A stretch of DNA of 12,856 nt from Parachlamydiaceae bacterium (lineage in GTDB: Bacteria > Chlamydiota > Chlamydiia > Chlamydiales > Parachlamydiaceae), in the NCBI GenBank assembly GCA_013815395.1, contig JACDGH010000051.1, positions 1-12,856 on the forward strand, in the 5' to 3' direction. Of this stretch, positions 6,334 to 12,856 are shown piece by piece. Below the pieces are notes generated by a model. The model did not search any database and was not told where the DNA came from. It saw only the letters and a program-made list of their open reading frames with translations. Positions within the stretch are counted from its first letter, which is position 1, and each line of letters opens with the position of its first letter. Made by a program: the position numbers and the translations under genes.

Positions 6334-6359
6334 TTAAGCCATGTCTCATTTTGGCTTAA
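6334..6359. repeat. Inverted repeat overlapping the xseA stop codon
   Basis: ttaagcca (6334-6341) and tggcttaa (6352-6359) are perfect 8-bp arms with a 10-base spacer containing the xseA TGA (6346-6348). Two further outer pairs form past one mismatch. There is no T tract, so it looks more like a 3'-end stabilising hairpin than a terminator. Confidence 0.45.
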
Positions 6360-7833
6360 CGCCTGTTACTATTGCATTTAGATCTCCATCACCCAATAAA
6401 ATGCGCACGTCATCATGTTTTTGCACCTCATTAACGGATGAGATTGCAGAATTGGTTTTTTCGGAGAAAAGAATACAATACCCTTTGGTTAATACATTTT
6501 TTGGATTAACAATATCTAAAGATATTTTAATGTTTTCAAAACGCTCTCTTTTCTGCTTAATAATTCTTTGCCATATCTCATCAAGACTTTTATATCGAAT
6601 AGATTCTTGAAAAATAGCTCTGCGGTGATTTTGCAATGTTTTCCATTTGACATGTACTAATTCTTTGAAATGAGCCAATTGGATTCGTCGCCCTTCAATT
6701 TTTTGTGCAATAGCTTGTTTAATATTTTTTTCCAAGATTCCTAATTGCTGTTTGTAATGAGCAAGTTTTGCTGTGGGTTTTAATGAATGAAGTTGTTGAG
6801 TTTTTGATTCAAGCTTTAGCTTATAGGTTTCAATAGATCTAAAAATGGTCTCGTCAGCATCGCTTCGCAAGCTATCAAGTTTTTGCACCCAAGGTCCAAG
6901 CAAGCCAAAAGGGGATTGTAGCAACGGTTGGCGAATGAGTCCATTAAGTCGGTGGCGGTCTTGACGTATCAATTGGATGACAGTTTGTTGCATACGTCGT
7001 TGCGTCTGCATTAAGTGTTGTAAATGCTGTGACTTTTCTGCGATTACAATTTCTGCTGCAGCTGATGGTGTGGGAGCTCTTACGTCTGCAACATAATCTG
7101 CAATGCAATGATCTGTTTCATGTCCTACAGCCGAGATGATGGGAATACGACTGTGGAAAATTGCCGCAGCGACAATCTCTTCATTAAATGCCCATAGATC
7201 TTCAATGCTGCCTCCTCCACGTCCGACGATCATGACATCGACCAGATTAAACGTATTGAATTGCTCGATAGCTTGGGCAATTTCTCTTCCAGCTCCCTCT
7301 CCTTGCACTTTGACCGGATTTAAGATGAGGTGGAATCCAGAAAATCGACGACTTAAAATATTAAGCATGTCCTGGATAGCGGCACCAGTCGGACTAGTAA
7401 CAACTCCAATTCGCTGCGGTAACTTAGGGAGCGGTTTTTTGTGTTCACTTCGAAACCAACCCAATTTATGTAATTTTATTTTTAATTCTTCGAGTTTTAA
7501 TAAAAGCTCACCTATCCCTACGGGCCGAAGATCGCGCACGATGATCTGGTATTTCCCTCCCTGCGGATAGACGTTAATGTCACCGCGAACAATCACTTGC
7601 ATGCCATCTTTTGGAACGGTTTTTAAATGCATAGCATCGGGGCGATACATAATTGCAGAGATTTGTGCATTAGCATCTTTAAGAGAGAAGTACAAGTGAC
7701 CGGAAGTATGTAGCTTGCAATTGCTGATTTCGCCTTGTAAATTTATTAAGGGAAAGGTGCCTTCAAGACAGTGCTTAATTGCATGACTCAGTTGACTGAC
7801 GGTAAATACTGGAGGTTCGGTTGATATTGACAT
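6346..7833 (-). CDS. xseA: Exodeoxyribonuclease VII large subunit
   Basis: A 495-residue protein, slightly longer than E. coli XseA (about 456). The N-terminal OB-fold (about 9-105) carries FPLINLQGEISN (27-38) and HLYFSLKD (46-53), used for single-strand DNA binding. The catalytic domain shows RIGVVTSPTGAAIQDML (141-157), VGRGGGSIEDLWAFN (203-217), SAVGHETD (234-241) and ADVRAPTPSAAAE (249-261), the XseA signatures. Residues 262-430 are helical and rich in charged/Gln residues, consistent with the coiled-coil arm that binds XseB. A C-terminal VLTKGYCIL block matches the family's VLxRGYAI strand. ATG at 7833 has only a weak ribosome site (ACAGG). With XseB it forms exonuclease VII, acting in mismatch repair and recombination. 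It is followed by its own terminator, so it is probably transcribed apart from xseB. Confidence 0.97.
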   Translation of the reverse strand: MSISTEPPVFTVSQLSHAIKHCLEGTFPLINLQGEISNCKLHTSGHLYFSLKDANAQISAIMYRPDAMHLKTVPKDGMQVIVRGDINVYPQGGKYQIIVRDLRPVGIGELLLKLEELKIKLHKLGWFRSEHKKPLPKLPQRIGVVTSPTGAAIQDMLNILSRRFSGFHLILNPVKVQGEGAGREIAQAIEQFNTFNLVDVMIVGRGGGSIEDLWAFNEEIVAAAIFHSRIPIISAVGHETDHCIADYVADVRAPTPSAAAEIVIAEKSQHLQHLMQTQRRMQQTVIQLIRQDRHRLNGLIRQPLLQSPFGLLGPWVQKLDSLRSDADETIFRSIETYKLKLESKTQQLHSLKPTAKLAHYKQQLGILEKNIKQAIAQKIEGRRIQLAHFKELVHVKWKTLQNHRRAIFQESIRYKSLDEIWQRIIKQKRERFENIKISLDIVNPKNVLTKGYCILFSEKTNSAISSVNEVQKHDDVRILLGDGDLNAIVTGVKPK

Positions 7834-7956
7834 TGAGACCTGTTGGAACTAAGAAGTCTAGATCTATTTTATTAGCTCTATATTCTAATTAGAATCAATA
7901 AAAACAGATACAAAAAAATGCTAGGAAGGGTAGGTTGAAGAAGCATATAGGTATAT

Positions 7957-8006
7957 AGGAGTAGAGTAGAGAGGGCGGGAGACCCCCCCCCCTCTACTCT
8001 ACTCCT
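7957..8006. repeat. Long inverted repeat with C10 homopolymer
   Basis: 7957-7971 pairs perfectly for 15 bp with 7992-8006. Inside, two GGG blocks (7973-7975 and 7977-7979) can pair with the run of ten C at 7983-7992. The arms are built from the pentamer GTAGA. On the plus strand a T-rich stretch follows within 15-25 bases. No gene ends here on that strand (xseA points away), so its role is unclear: terminator against antisense transcription, a structured element, or a slippery tract. Confidence 0.75.
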
Positions 8007-8141
8007 TTAAATCCATTTTTCATTTTTTTTTAGTTTTTTCATCATCCATTACTTGATTTTTGAGAAGAGTTTTATGAAAATCTTTGATTTTAAAGAGTTC
8101 AAAAATTTAAACTATGTAAAAAATAAAAGAAATATCTAGAC

Positions 8142-8170
8142 TTGAAATAGGCTATCTGTCATGATATGGA
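8142..8170 (+). promoter_or_regulatory. Weak candidate promoter for the RRM protein gene
   Basis: TTGAAA (8142-8147) and TATGGA (8165-8170) are 17 bases apart. The -35 is good, the -10 matches only three of six positions. Transcription from here would give a leader of about 340 bases containing the hairpins listed separately. Confidence 0.25.
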
Positions 8171-8211
8171 GATAAGTGCAAATTATAAGTGAGGTTGCTG
8201 ACTTATTCACA

Positions 8212-8269
8212 TTTCGCGAAAGCGAAAACCCAGCGGATTAGTCCACGGAAACTTATTAAATTAAGTTTC
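8212..8269 (+). other. Leader hairpins including a GAAA tetraloop
   Basis: tttcgc (8212-8217) and gcgaaa (8222-8227) form a 6-bp stem capped by GAAA, a classic stable GNRA tetraloop. A second perfect 8-bp stem, gaaactta (8248-8255) with taagtttc (8262-8269), follows 20 bases later. They lie upstream of the RRM gene and may be part of a structured 5' leader or a small RNA; nothing identifies a known family. Confidence 0.4.
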
Positions 8270-8514
8270 AAGTAGAGAACCTTGTTTGGATTTAAATTTT
8301 CGGTTTTTCAGTCCTTTTCTGATCAAAAACTTTGTTTATTTCCCTCGATCACATCGTGTCGCAAACAATCTTCTCAAACTGGGGCGATACCTGCGTGTCT
8401 AGGAATTGTGCGATTTTACGCACTTAATCCGAATGCGATTGGTTTTTGAATAAGGAAACTCTTCATAGCAGTCTGTGCTATTTAAACAATTTTCATCCAA
8501 ACTTGGAGTTAAGT

Positions 8515-8916
8515 ATGAAGAAAAAACTATTTGTCGGTAATTTATCATGGAAAGCTACCGAAGACACATTAAGACCAGTTTTCGAAGCTTATGGTAAAGT
8601 GGTATCTATTAAGATCATCACAGACCATACCGGCAGATCTAAAGGTTTCGGCTTCGTCGAAATGGAAGGCCCTGAAGATGCACAAAACGCAATCAACAAC
8701 CTCAACGAAAAACCACACTTAGATCGCAACATGCGCGTTAGCTTAGCACAAGAACGTACTGATCGTCCAGCTGGCGGTAGTTACGATCGTGGAAATGGCG
8801 GCGGCGGCGGCGGTAATGACCGTGGTAGCGATCGTGGCGAGCGTAGAGATTTCCGTGGCGGCGCAGCTTCAGGAAACAGAAGCTACGGCAGTCGTAACGA
8901 CAATAACGGCTGGTAG
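8515..8916 (+). CDS. Glycine-rich RRM RNA-binding protein
   Basis: A 133-residue protein: one RNA recognition motif (residues 3-80) plus a Gly/Arg-rich tail. RNP2 is LFVGNL (5-10) and RNP1 is KGFGFVEM (43-50), both with the aromatic residues that stack on RNA bases. The tail (88-133) contains RGNGGGGGG, several DRG/ERR/RGG-like pieces and ends NGW, like cyanobacterial Rbp and plant glycine-rich proteins. It probably binds single-stranded RNA in the cytosol as a chaperone; cyanobacterial relatives are cold-induced, which I do not claim here. Start 8515 is chosen because GGAG (8505-8508) is six bases upstream and family proteins begin right at the RRM; the frame is open back to 8446 but that stretch has no domain. 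It is a single-gene unit with a strong terminator, and its long structured leader hints at post-transcriptional control. Confidence 0.93.
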   Translation: MKKKLFVGNLSWKATEDTLRPVFEAYGKVVSIKIITDHTGRSKGFGFVEMEGPEDAQNAINNLNEKPHLDRNMRVSLAQERTDRPAGGSYDRGNGGGGGGNDRGSDRGERRDFRGGAASGNRSYGSRNDNNGW

Positions 8917-8927
8917 TTTTCTAATTC

Positions 8928-9007
8928 AAGAAGCCAGAAGTCATAAGGCGGAAGTCAGTGGGTAAACCTTGACTTCTCTCTTACTGACTTCTGGCTTCTT
9001 TTTTTTT
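8928..9007 (+). terminator. Strong nested-hairpin terminator of the RRM gene
   Basis: A perfect 16-bp outer stem (8928-8943 with 8985-9000) is followed directly by a T9 run (8999-9007), starting 12 bases after the stop. Inside it a second 7-bp stem (gaagtca 8951-8957 with tgacttc 8970-8976) repeats part of the outer arms, so alternative pairings are possible. It also stands between two convergent genes and may limit read-through onto the 9029-12571 gene. Confidence 0.85.
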
Positions 9008-9028
9008 ATCTTCTTTGTGTAAGTTTCT

Positions 9029-12000
9029 CTACTTTTTTTTAAATATCTTCTTAAATAAATCTCCAGCCCCTCGTCCTAGATCTTCGATGGGTAGGGCCTT
9101 TTTAATATCATCAACAGGTGTGGCAGTGTCAGTTTGATTATTTTCATCATCCATTATTGTGCTCCAAGGAAGAGGTTTTGTGGTTGAAGGTGGAGGGGTT
9201 TCTTCAGTAGATCCTCCGCTGGCAAGATCTAAGGCTGTGCCAACAAGACCGTACGGGCCGCCTTGACTTTGAGCGACAAGTGCGCCTAAGCGAGCTACAG
9301 CTTTGGATTTATCAATATTAGTATTTTTCATTGTACCACTCAGGGGTAGCTGGAGCACATAGCTTTTTTTAATTCCAGACACATTAAACGCTTTGCTTAT
9401 AGCAGCGCCAGAAAGTCCAATAACCATATTCACGTTATCTGCCGGAATATTTACTTTGCCCCAAGCGGCGATGGGGTAGCGATCACCGATTAGCATATCA
9501 ACACGTTGCAAGGTGAATAAACCATTGATTAATGAAAAATAGGTAGGAGTCAGCCATACGTTAATTTCTTTTGCAGAAGAAGTTGTAAGGAGGCTCAATA
9601 TTTTTGCTAATTGGCCATGATTAGAAAAGTGTACTTTTCCGAGCTCTAATGCAGCACTGCCGATCGAAATGTTTTCAATAGCAAATTGTCTTAGGGGTAT
9701 TGAAAAGCCTTCCTTGGCCATAGATAGTTTTAAGGGTTGGTCAGATCTTAAAATTCCGCTGAGAAAGGGAATAAGATCTTGCAAAACATACTTTCCTAGC
9801 TGTGGAGTGACTGCTAATTCTGCATAGAAATTGTTATTTAGGAATAAAGTTCCATCGGAAATTTGACCATCTAATAAAGTATGACTATGGACTCCTTTTA
9901 ACTCTATAAATATAGGACCATTCATTTGTTGCACTTTACCCTTGATTTTTGCATCAAGATTCGCGCCGATAATTGCATCAAGTTTTTGGCACATTTTAGA
10001 ATCGACACAGGCAAATTGAGAGAGCAAATGCACAGGGAGATTCGTAAGCGTGGCATCAAGATTTAAAGAGAGATTATTTTTATTCAACAATCCGTTATTA
10101 GTAAAACCATTTTCCAAAAATGAATTAATATTTATAGAGGTTTTAAGTTCTGTATCCGTGTGTCCCTTTGCAAATAAATTAAAGATGATATTTTTTGAAA
10201 TATTTTCACTGAAAATGTGGCCTTTAATGTCATTTAAGGTGACTTTACTTTGGCTGGTATTGTTCACACCCACAAGTTTGTCGATAATTATATCGGCATC
10301 GATAGCTGATTTCCACCATGGGATAGCTTGCGTTGAAGTTTCTTTCCATGGGATATTGAGGGAACGCAATTTTAGCGTCATGCGGGCAGGTTCTGAGAGG
10401 GCAAAATTAGATGCTTCATCACTCAATTGCTGCCGCAGAGTTGCATATCCTTCAGGTGTCAAAGTTAAATCGAATTGAGCTGGATTAGTTGGGTCGTTTA
10501 AGAAGATTCCTTGATTGTATTTAAAATCACCTGAACCTGCTAAAAGTTCACTGCGTAAATTGATTGCTAGTTTGCCAAAGGCTTTTGCGCCCAATTGGAT
10601 GTCTGCTGAAATACTTGTTTCAAATGAATCGCCAATCAAAGATGAAAAGTTAATATCTTTGATAAAGGCGCTTATGAAAGCTACAGGAAGTTTATTGGCT
10701 TTAGCATTGAGATGTATGTTGGCTTGGCTAAAATCAACAGCATTTCCTTGTTGGGACCAACTATCAACGAGGGCATTTCCTGCAAAAGACCCTAGGATTT
10801 GCTGTTGACCAAAACGCGTGAGTCCGTCAAAATCAAATTTTATTAAGTTTTTATTTACGGTTGCAGTTAAATTCATTTCAGCTAAGGAACTGATCAATTT
10901 TAGTTCAAGAGCATCGATGGTTGCATTTTGATTTGGCTTTAAATTAAGATTTGTGGTGGCAGTGAATTTAATTTCTCTTCCAAGTAAATCATATAAAAGG
11001 CCTTCTTCTCCTATTTGTGAAAAACTACCGCTAGCTAGGTAGGCTGCGCGTGATAGGGAATCGCCGCTAACACGCATAATACAGTCATTAAGAGTGATAT
11101 CGCCAATAGTTGGAAGTTTGGTCATTAAAATAGATGAAAAGGTAATATCAGCGTCGATAGCAAGCGTGTCTAGAAAGAAGGGTGGAACTTTAGAAGGAGG
11201 GTTTTTCCAGGGGAAAGATAATTTATTAATTTTAATAACTGATGTAACCTTTTCCTTTAATCTAGGTCCCTCTGGATTATCTTTAAGAGTAAATTTTTCA
11301 ATTAAACTTGGCGATATATAGATTTTAGCGACTGCTGGTTTAGATAGTTTAACATCTTTATCAATAACAAATGAAAGATTTGGTATGTCTATAAATTCCG
11401 ATTTTAAGGTTACAGTTGCTACGGGCATATTTTTTTCAGTCAGCAATGAAACTTGAATGTCAGCTCTTTCTCCCATTGTTTGCACTAATTGTCCATCTAA
11501 CCCAGCTTGTTTATCGAAAGCTGCGATTGGCAAACCTTTGAGATTTCCCTGAATACTGAGATTTCTAAAGAGATCGTTAACAAAATCACCTAATTGTTTA
11601 GACTTTGTAATGTTAGCATTAAGATTGATAGTAAATGGCATACCATTATTTTTAGCGTCTCCATCAAGAGTTATAGTCCCTATTTGCCTGTCAGCTTCGG
11701 TCTGTGCTTTGGCTATTAATTGCTGAATATCGATTGCTAATTCTTTACCGCTGCTTAAGGATGCTGGCTGAAGTTTGAATTGGGCATTAAGTGCAAGGGG
11801 GGTGAGATCTAAATCTGCTAGGGCTTTGTTCTCTAATAGATGCAAGGGGTATTGAAAAGTGTCAACGATAAGTTCAGCTGTAGTGGGGGAAACAAGTTGC
11901 CAAGTGGAAGGGGATTTAGTGATCGCGACGAGTTTAGTTACAAGTTGGGGAGTTATTTTAAAAGTAATCGACAATGGTTTTTTTAAAGATATTTTATCGT

Positions 12001-12571
12001 TAATCGTGGCTTCCATAGAAGTGCGCATTAAAGCAGACTGAGCATTCAAACTAAATTCAAGGCCTTTTGAGGAGGTTGTTTGATTCAAAGTTAAATTTAG
12101 CTGCGGTCCAAGTGCTTCTTGTAACAAACCTGCTAAATCAGGACGCTTTAAGGTGATGAATTGATCAATTAAAGCTATGGGAAGGTTTACTATTTCGGCA
12201 TTAATTTTAAAGACGCCTTGATCCGTAGCTTGGAGCCGTTCCAGCGTTTGCTGATCCATGTTGAGCAATTGCTGAATGGTGAGTCCATTAAGCTGAGCAT
12301 CAATAATAAATTTTCCACTTTGGGTATTTTGTAAAGTATCACCAATCAGATGGATTGAGTGCTGTTGGTTATTTATATTATCATTATTTACAAGTGCATT
12401 AACATTTTTAAAAACTATAGTTATAGGTTTATCCTTTTTCAGCAGGATCGATTGACAGCATTCTTTGTTAAGGGCTTTTTCTATATTTGTATTTCCTTGA
12501 GTATCGATCGATAAGACACCGTTTAAGGACTCTATCACTAAACCTGCAGTAGAGATGTGATTGAATAGCAA
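9029..12571 (-). CDS. Giant AsmA/TamB-like repeat protein, main part downstream of an in-frame TAG
   Basis: I recognise no named gene. 1180 codons are open from TTG 12571; that start has no ribosome site and is only the first start-like codon after the TAG at 12581-12583. The same frame continues upstream to the window edge, so the real protein probably begins there. The chain is rich in beta-strand patterns and has four diverged repeats starting near residues 128, 346, 627 and 844. Each opens with LP[IV] after an alternating strand and later carries a TPxL-type motif (205-214, 418-427, 703-712, 920-930, extra at 1006). The C-terminal region around 1020-1085 (GKVNIPADNVNMVIGLSG, LPLSGTMKNTNID) resembles the AsmA C-terminal domain. 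A Pro-rich linker (about 1122-1136) and a Lys-rich tail follow. AsmA/TamB/YhdP-like proteins are anchored in the inner membrane and carry lipid across the periplasm; that role is inferred here. Confidence 0.8.
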   Translation of the reverse strand: MLFNHISTAGLVIESLNGVLSIDTQGNTNIEKALNKECCQSILLKKDKPITIVFKNVNALVNNDNINNQQHSIHLIGDTLQNTQSGKFIIDAQLNGLTIQQLLNMDQQTLERLQATDQGVFKINAEIVNLPIALIDQFITLKRPDLAGLLQEALGPQLNLTLNQTTSSKGLEFSLNAQSALMRTSMEATINDKISLKKPLSITFKITPQLVTKLVAITKSPSTWQLVSPTTAELIVDTFQYPLHLLENKALADLDLTPLALNAQFKLQPASLSSGKELAIDIQQLIAKAQTEADRQIGTITLDGDAKNNGMPFTINLNANITKSKQLGDFVNDLFRNLSIQGNLKGLPIAAFDKQAGLDGQLVQTMGERADIQVSLLTEKNMPVATVTLKSEFIDIPNLSFVIDKDVKLSKPAVAKIYISPSLIEKFTLKDNPEGPRLKEKVTSVIKINKLSFPWKNPPSKVPPFFLDTLAIDADITFSSILMTKLPTIGDITLNDCIMRVSGDSLSRAAYLASGSFSQIGEEGLLYDLLGREIKFTATTNLNLKPNQNATIDALELKLISSLAEMNLTATVNKNLIKFDFDGLTRFGQQQILGSFAGNALVDSWSQQGNAVDFSQANIHLNAKANKLPVAFISAFIKDINFSSLIGDSFETSISADIQLGAKAFGKLAINLRSELLAGSGDFKYNQGIFLNDPTNPAQFDLTLTPEGYATLRQQLSDEASNFALSEPARMTLKLRSLNIPWKETSTQAIPWWKSAIDADIIIDKLVGVNNTSQSKVTLNDIKGHIFSENISKNIIFNLFAKGHTDTELKTSININSFLENGFTNNGLLNKNNLSLNLDATLTNLPVHLLSQFACVDSKMCQKLDAIIGANLDAKIKGKVQQMNGPIFIELKGVHSHTLLDGQISDGTLFLNNNFYAELAVTPQLGKYVLQDLIPFLSGILRSDQPLKLSMAKEGFSIPLRQFAIENISIGSAALELGKVHFSNHGQLAKILSLLTTSSAKEINVWLTPTYFSLINGLFTLQRVDMLIGDRYPIAAWGKVNIPADNVNMVIGLSGAAISKAFNVSGIKKSYVLQLPLSGTMKNTNIDKSKAVARLGALVAQSQGGPYGLVGTALDLASGGSTEETPPPSTTKPLPWSTIMDDENNQTDTATPVDDIKKALPIEDLGRGAGDLFKKIFKKK
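9452..12190 (-). repeat. Four diverged protein-level repeats in the giant protein
   Basis: Unit starts by residue (base): 128 (12190), 346 (11536), 627 (10693) and 844 (10042), with unit four ending near 9452. Opening motifs are NLPIALIDQF, GLPIAAFDKQ, KLPVAFISAF and NLPVHLLSQF. Units two and three also share a PW...AIDADI block (454-476 and 741-761). A degenerate opening may exist at 89-105 (IDAQLNGLTIQQLL). Similarity is at protein level only. Confidence 0.65.
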
Positions 12572-12580
12572 ATGGAAAAG

Positions 12581-12856
12581 CTAAGATGGTGTGCCTCCCT
12601 TCTTAAGCGAAAGTAAAGTTTCGTCTTGTAAATCCTTTAAGATAATCCCATGCAATTCTTGAGGCCCTAACCAGCTCAGCGAGATTTTTTCAACGGATAT
12701 CGAACCAGGAATTTCTTGATTAGCTAAAGCTACCAATTTATCGTTTCCCCACTTCGAGGAGATAATTGTTGGCAAGAAGGCCGCACAAATTAATAAGATT
12801 GAAACAATTATGACAAGTAAAACAAGCAGGGTCTTAAGCAGTGAGCGCTTAGGCCT
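12581..12856 (-). pseudogene. N-terminal part of the giant AsmA-like protein, cut by an in-frame TAG (partial)
   Basis: Ninety-one codons are open from the window edge to TAG at 12581-12583; the true start is outside. Residues 2-28 are a basic stretch then one long hydrophobic helix (LLVLLVIIVSILLICAAFLP), a typical inner-membrane anchor. The next segment, PGSISVEKISLSWLGPQELHG followed by a LKD turn, has the look of AsmA-family N-terminal domains. After the TAG the same frame reads on through three codons into the 1180-codon ORF, whose first residues (STAGLVIESLNGVLSID) continue an AsmA-type strand pattern. The simplest reading is one gene of more than 1275 codons hit by a nonsense change, or a sequencing error; read-through is possible. 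AAGGGAGG (12594-12601) lies 10 bases before the stop. Confidence 0.75.

Larger units (their letters stand above)
5973..6345. other. AT-rich intergenic region between xseA and the HExxH gene
   Basis: This stretch of about 370 bases holds no ORF I can support on either strand. It contains a 24-bp direct repeat (6158-6206), the xseA terminator (6217-6250), and the right part of an inverted repeat over the xseA stop. 5973-6060 is almost pure A/T. The promoter of the HExxH gene must lie within it, but AT-richness prevents a confident choice. Confidence 0.7.
7834..8514. other. Divergent intergenic region between xseA and the RNA-binding protein gene
   Basis: 681 bases with no ORF I can support. 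From left to right: xseA promoter area (AT-rich, 7860-7920), a long G/C hairpin with a C10 tract (7957-8006), a T-rich run (8015-8040), then a region with several small hairpins (8212-8227, 8248-8269, 8346-8361, 8408-8423) that would form the leader of the plus-strand gene. An undetected small RNA here cannot be excluded. Confidence 0.7.

Noticed and set aside
7136..7570. 144-codon plus-strand ORF inside xseA
   Set aside because: Shadow of the xseA catalytic region; no recognisable domain, antisense to a certain gene.
8446..8514. N-terminal extension of the RRM protein
   Set aside because: No domain, poor context; GGAG six bases before 8515 and family proteins starting at the RRM favour the later ATG.
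8036..9156. Shared 16-base word ttttcatcatccatta at 8036-8051 and 9141-9156
   Set aside because: AT-rich, one copy is in coding sequence, flanks do not match; best explained by chance.
10050..10478. 142-codon plus-strand ORF and neighbours within the giant gene
   Set aside because: Antisense to a long coherent frame with protein-level repeats; no domain or ribosome site supporting expression.
12581..12583. TAG as a reassigned sense codon
   Set aside because: TAG is also the natural stop of nadK, the RRM gene and the giant gene itself.

Overview
The window reads as a piece of a chlamydial genome, most likely an amoeba-associated 'environmental' Chlamydiota member (Parachlamydiaceae-like) rather than Chlamydia itself. 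Three things point there: an OmcB-type cysteine-rich outer-membrane protein preceded by small cysteine-rich lipoproteins; a DXS whose unusual residues (GDA instead of GDG, GIAEGH instead of GIAEQH) match the chlamydial version as I remember it; and the order xseA - xseB - dxs, which is also chlamydial. The DNA is AT-rich. Genus is inference.

Layout. (1) 1-1799, minus strand: a cysteine-rich envelope cluster. A 73-residue lipoprotein made of Cys-Cys-Pro hexapeptides (1578-1799) ends in a strong terminator. Then come an OmcA-like 116-residue lipoprotein (1107-1457) and omcB (1-1033, C-terminus outside the window). Together they would supply a disulfide-cross-linked periplasmic/outer-membrane layer. 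(2) 2077-5166, minus strand: an apparent operon xseB - dxs - nadK; dxs and nadK overlap by ATGA. dxs feeds isoprenoid synthesis, nadK supplies NADP(H), and xseB is the small subunit of exonuclease VII. (3) 5377-5928, minus strand: an unrecognised membrane protein with a HECGH zinc-protease-like motif, sitting between xseB and xseA in an AT-rich stretch that also carries an (ATT)n tract and a 24-bp direct repeat resembling an insertion-sequence end. (4) 6346-7833, minus strand: xseA, with its own terminator downstream. (5) 7834-8514: a 680-base divergent intergenic region with a long hairpin enclosing a C10 tract, then a structured leader. (6) 8515-8916, plus strand: an RRM-type glycine-rich RNA-binding protein with a very strong nested terminator. 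(7) 9029-12856, minus strand: a giant AsmA/TamB-like protein open to the window edge but broken by one in-frame TAG at 12581-12583. Its body holds four diverged copies of a unit of about 200-280 residues.

Most noteworthy: the amber codon splitting the giant repeat protein, that protein's repeat architecture (a candidate lipid-bridge protein), the expandable CCPxxx minisatellite lipoprotein beside omcB, and the HExxH gene with a possible IS remnant inserted into the exonuclease VII locus. All functional statements rest on reading motifs by eye; no search was run.
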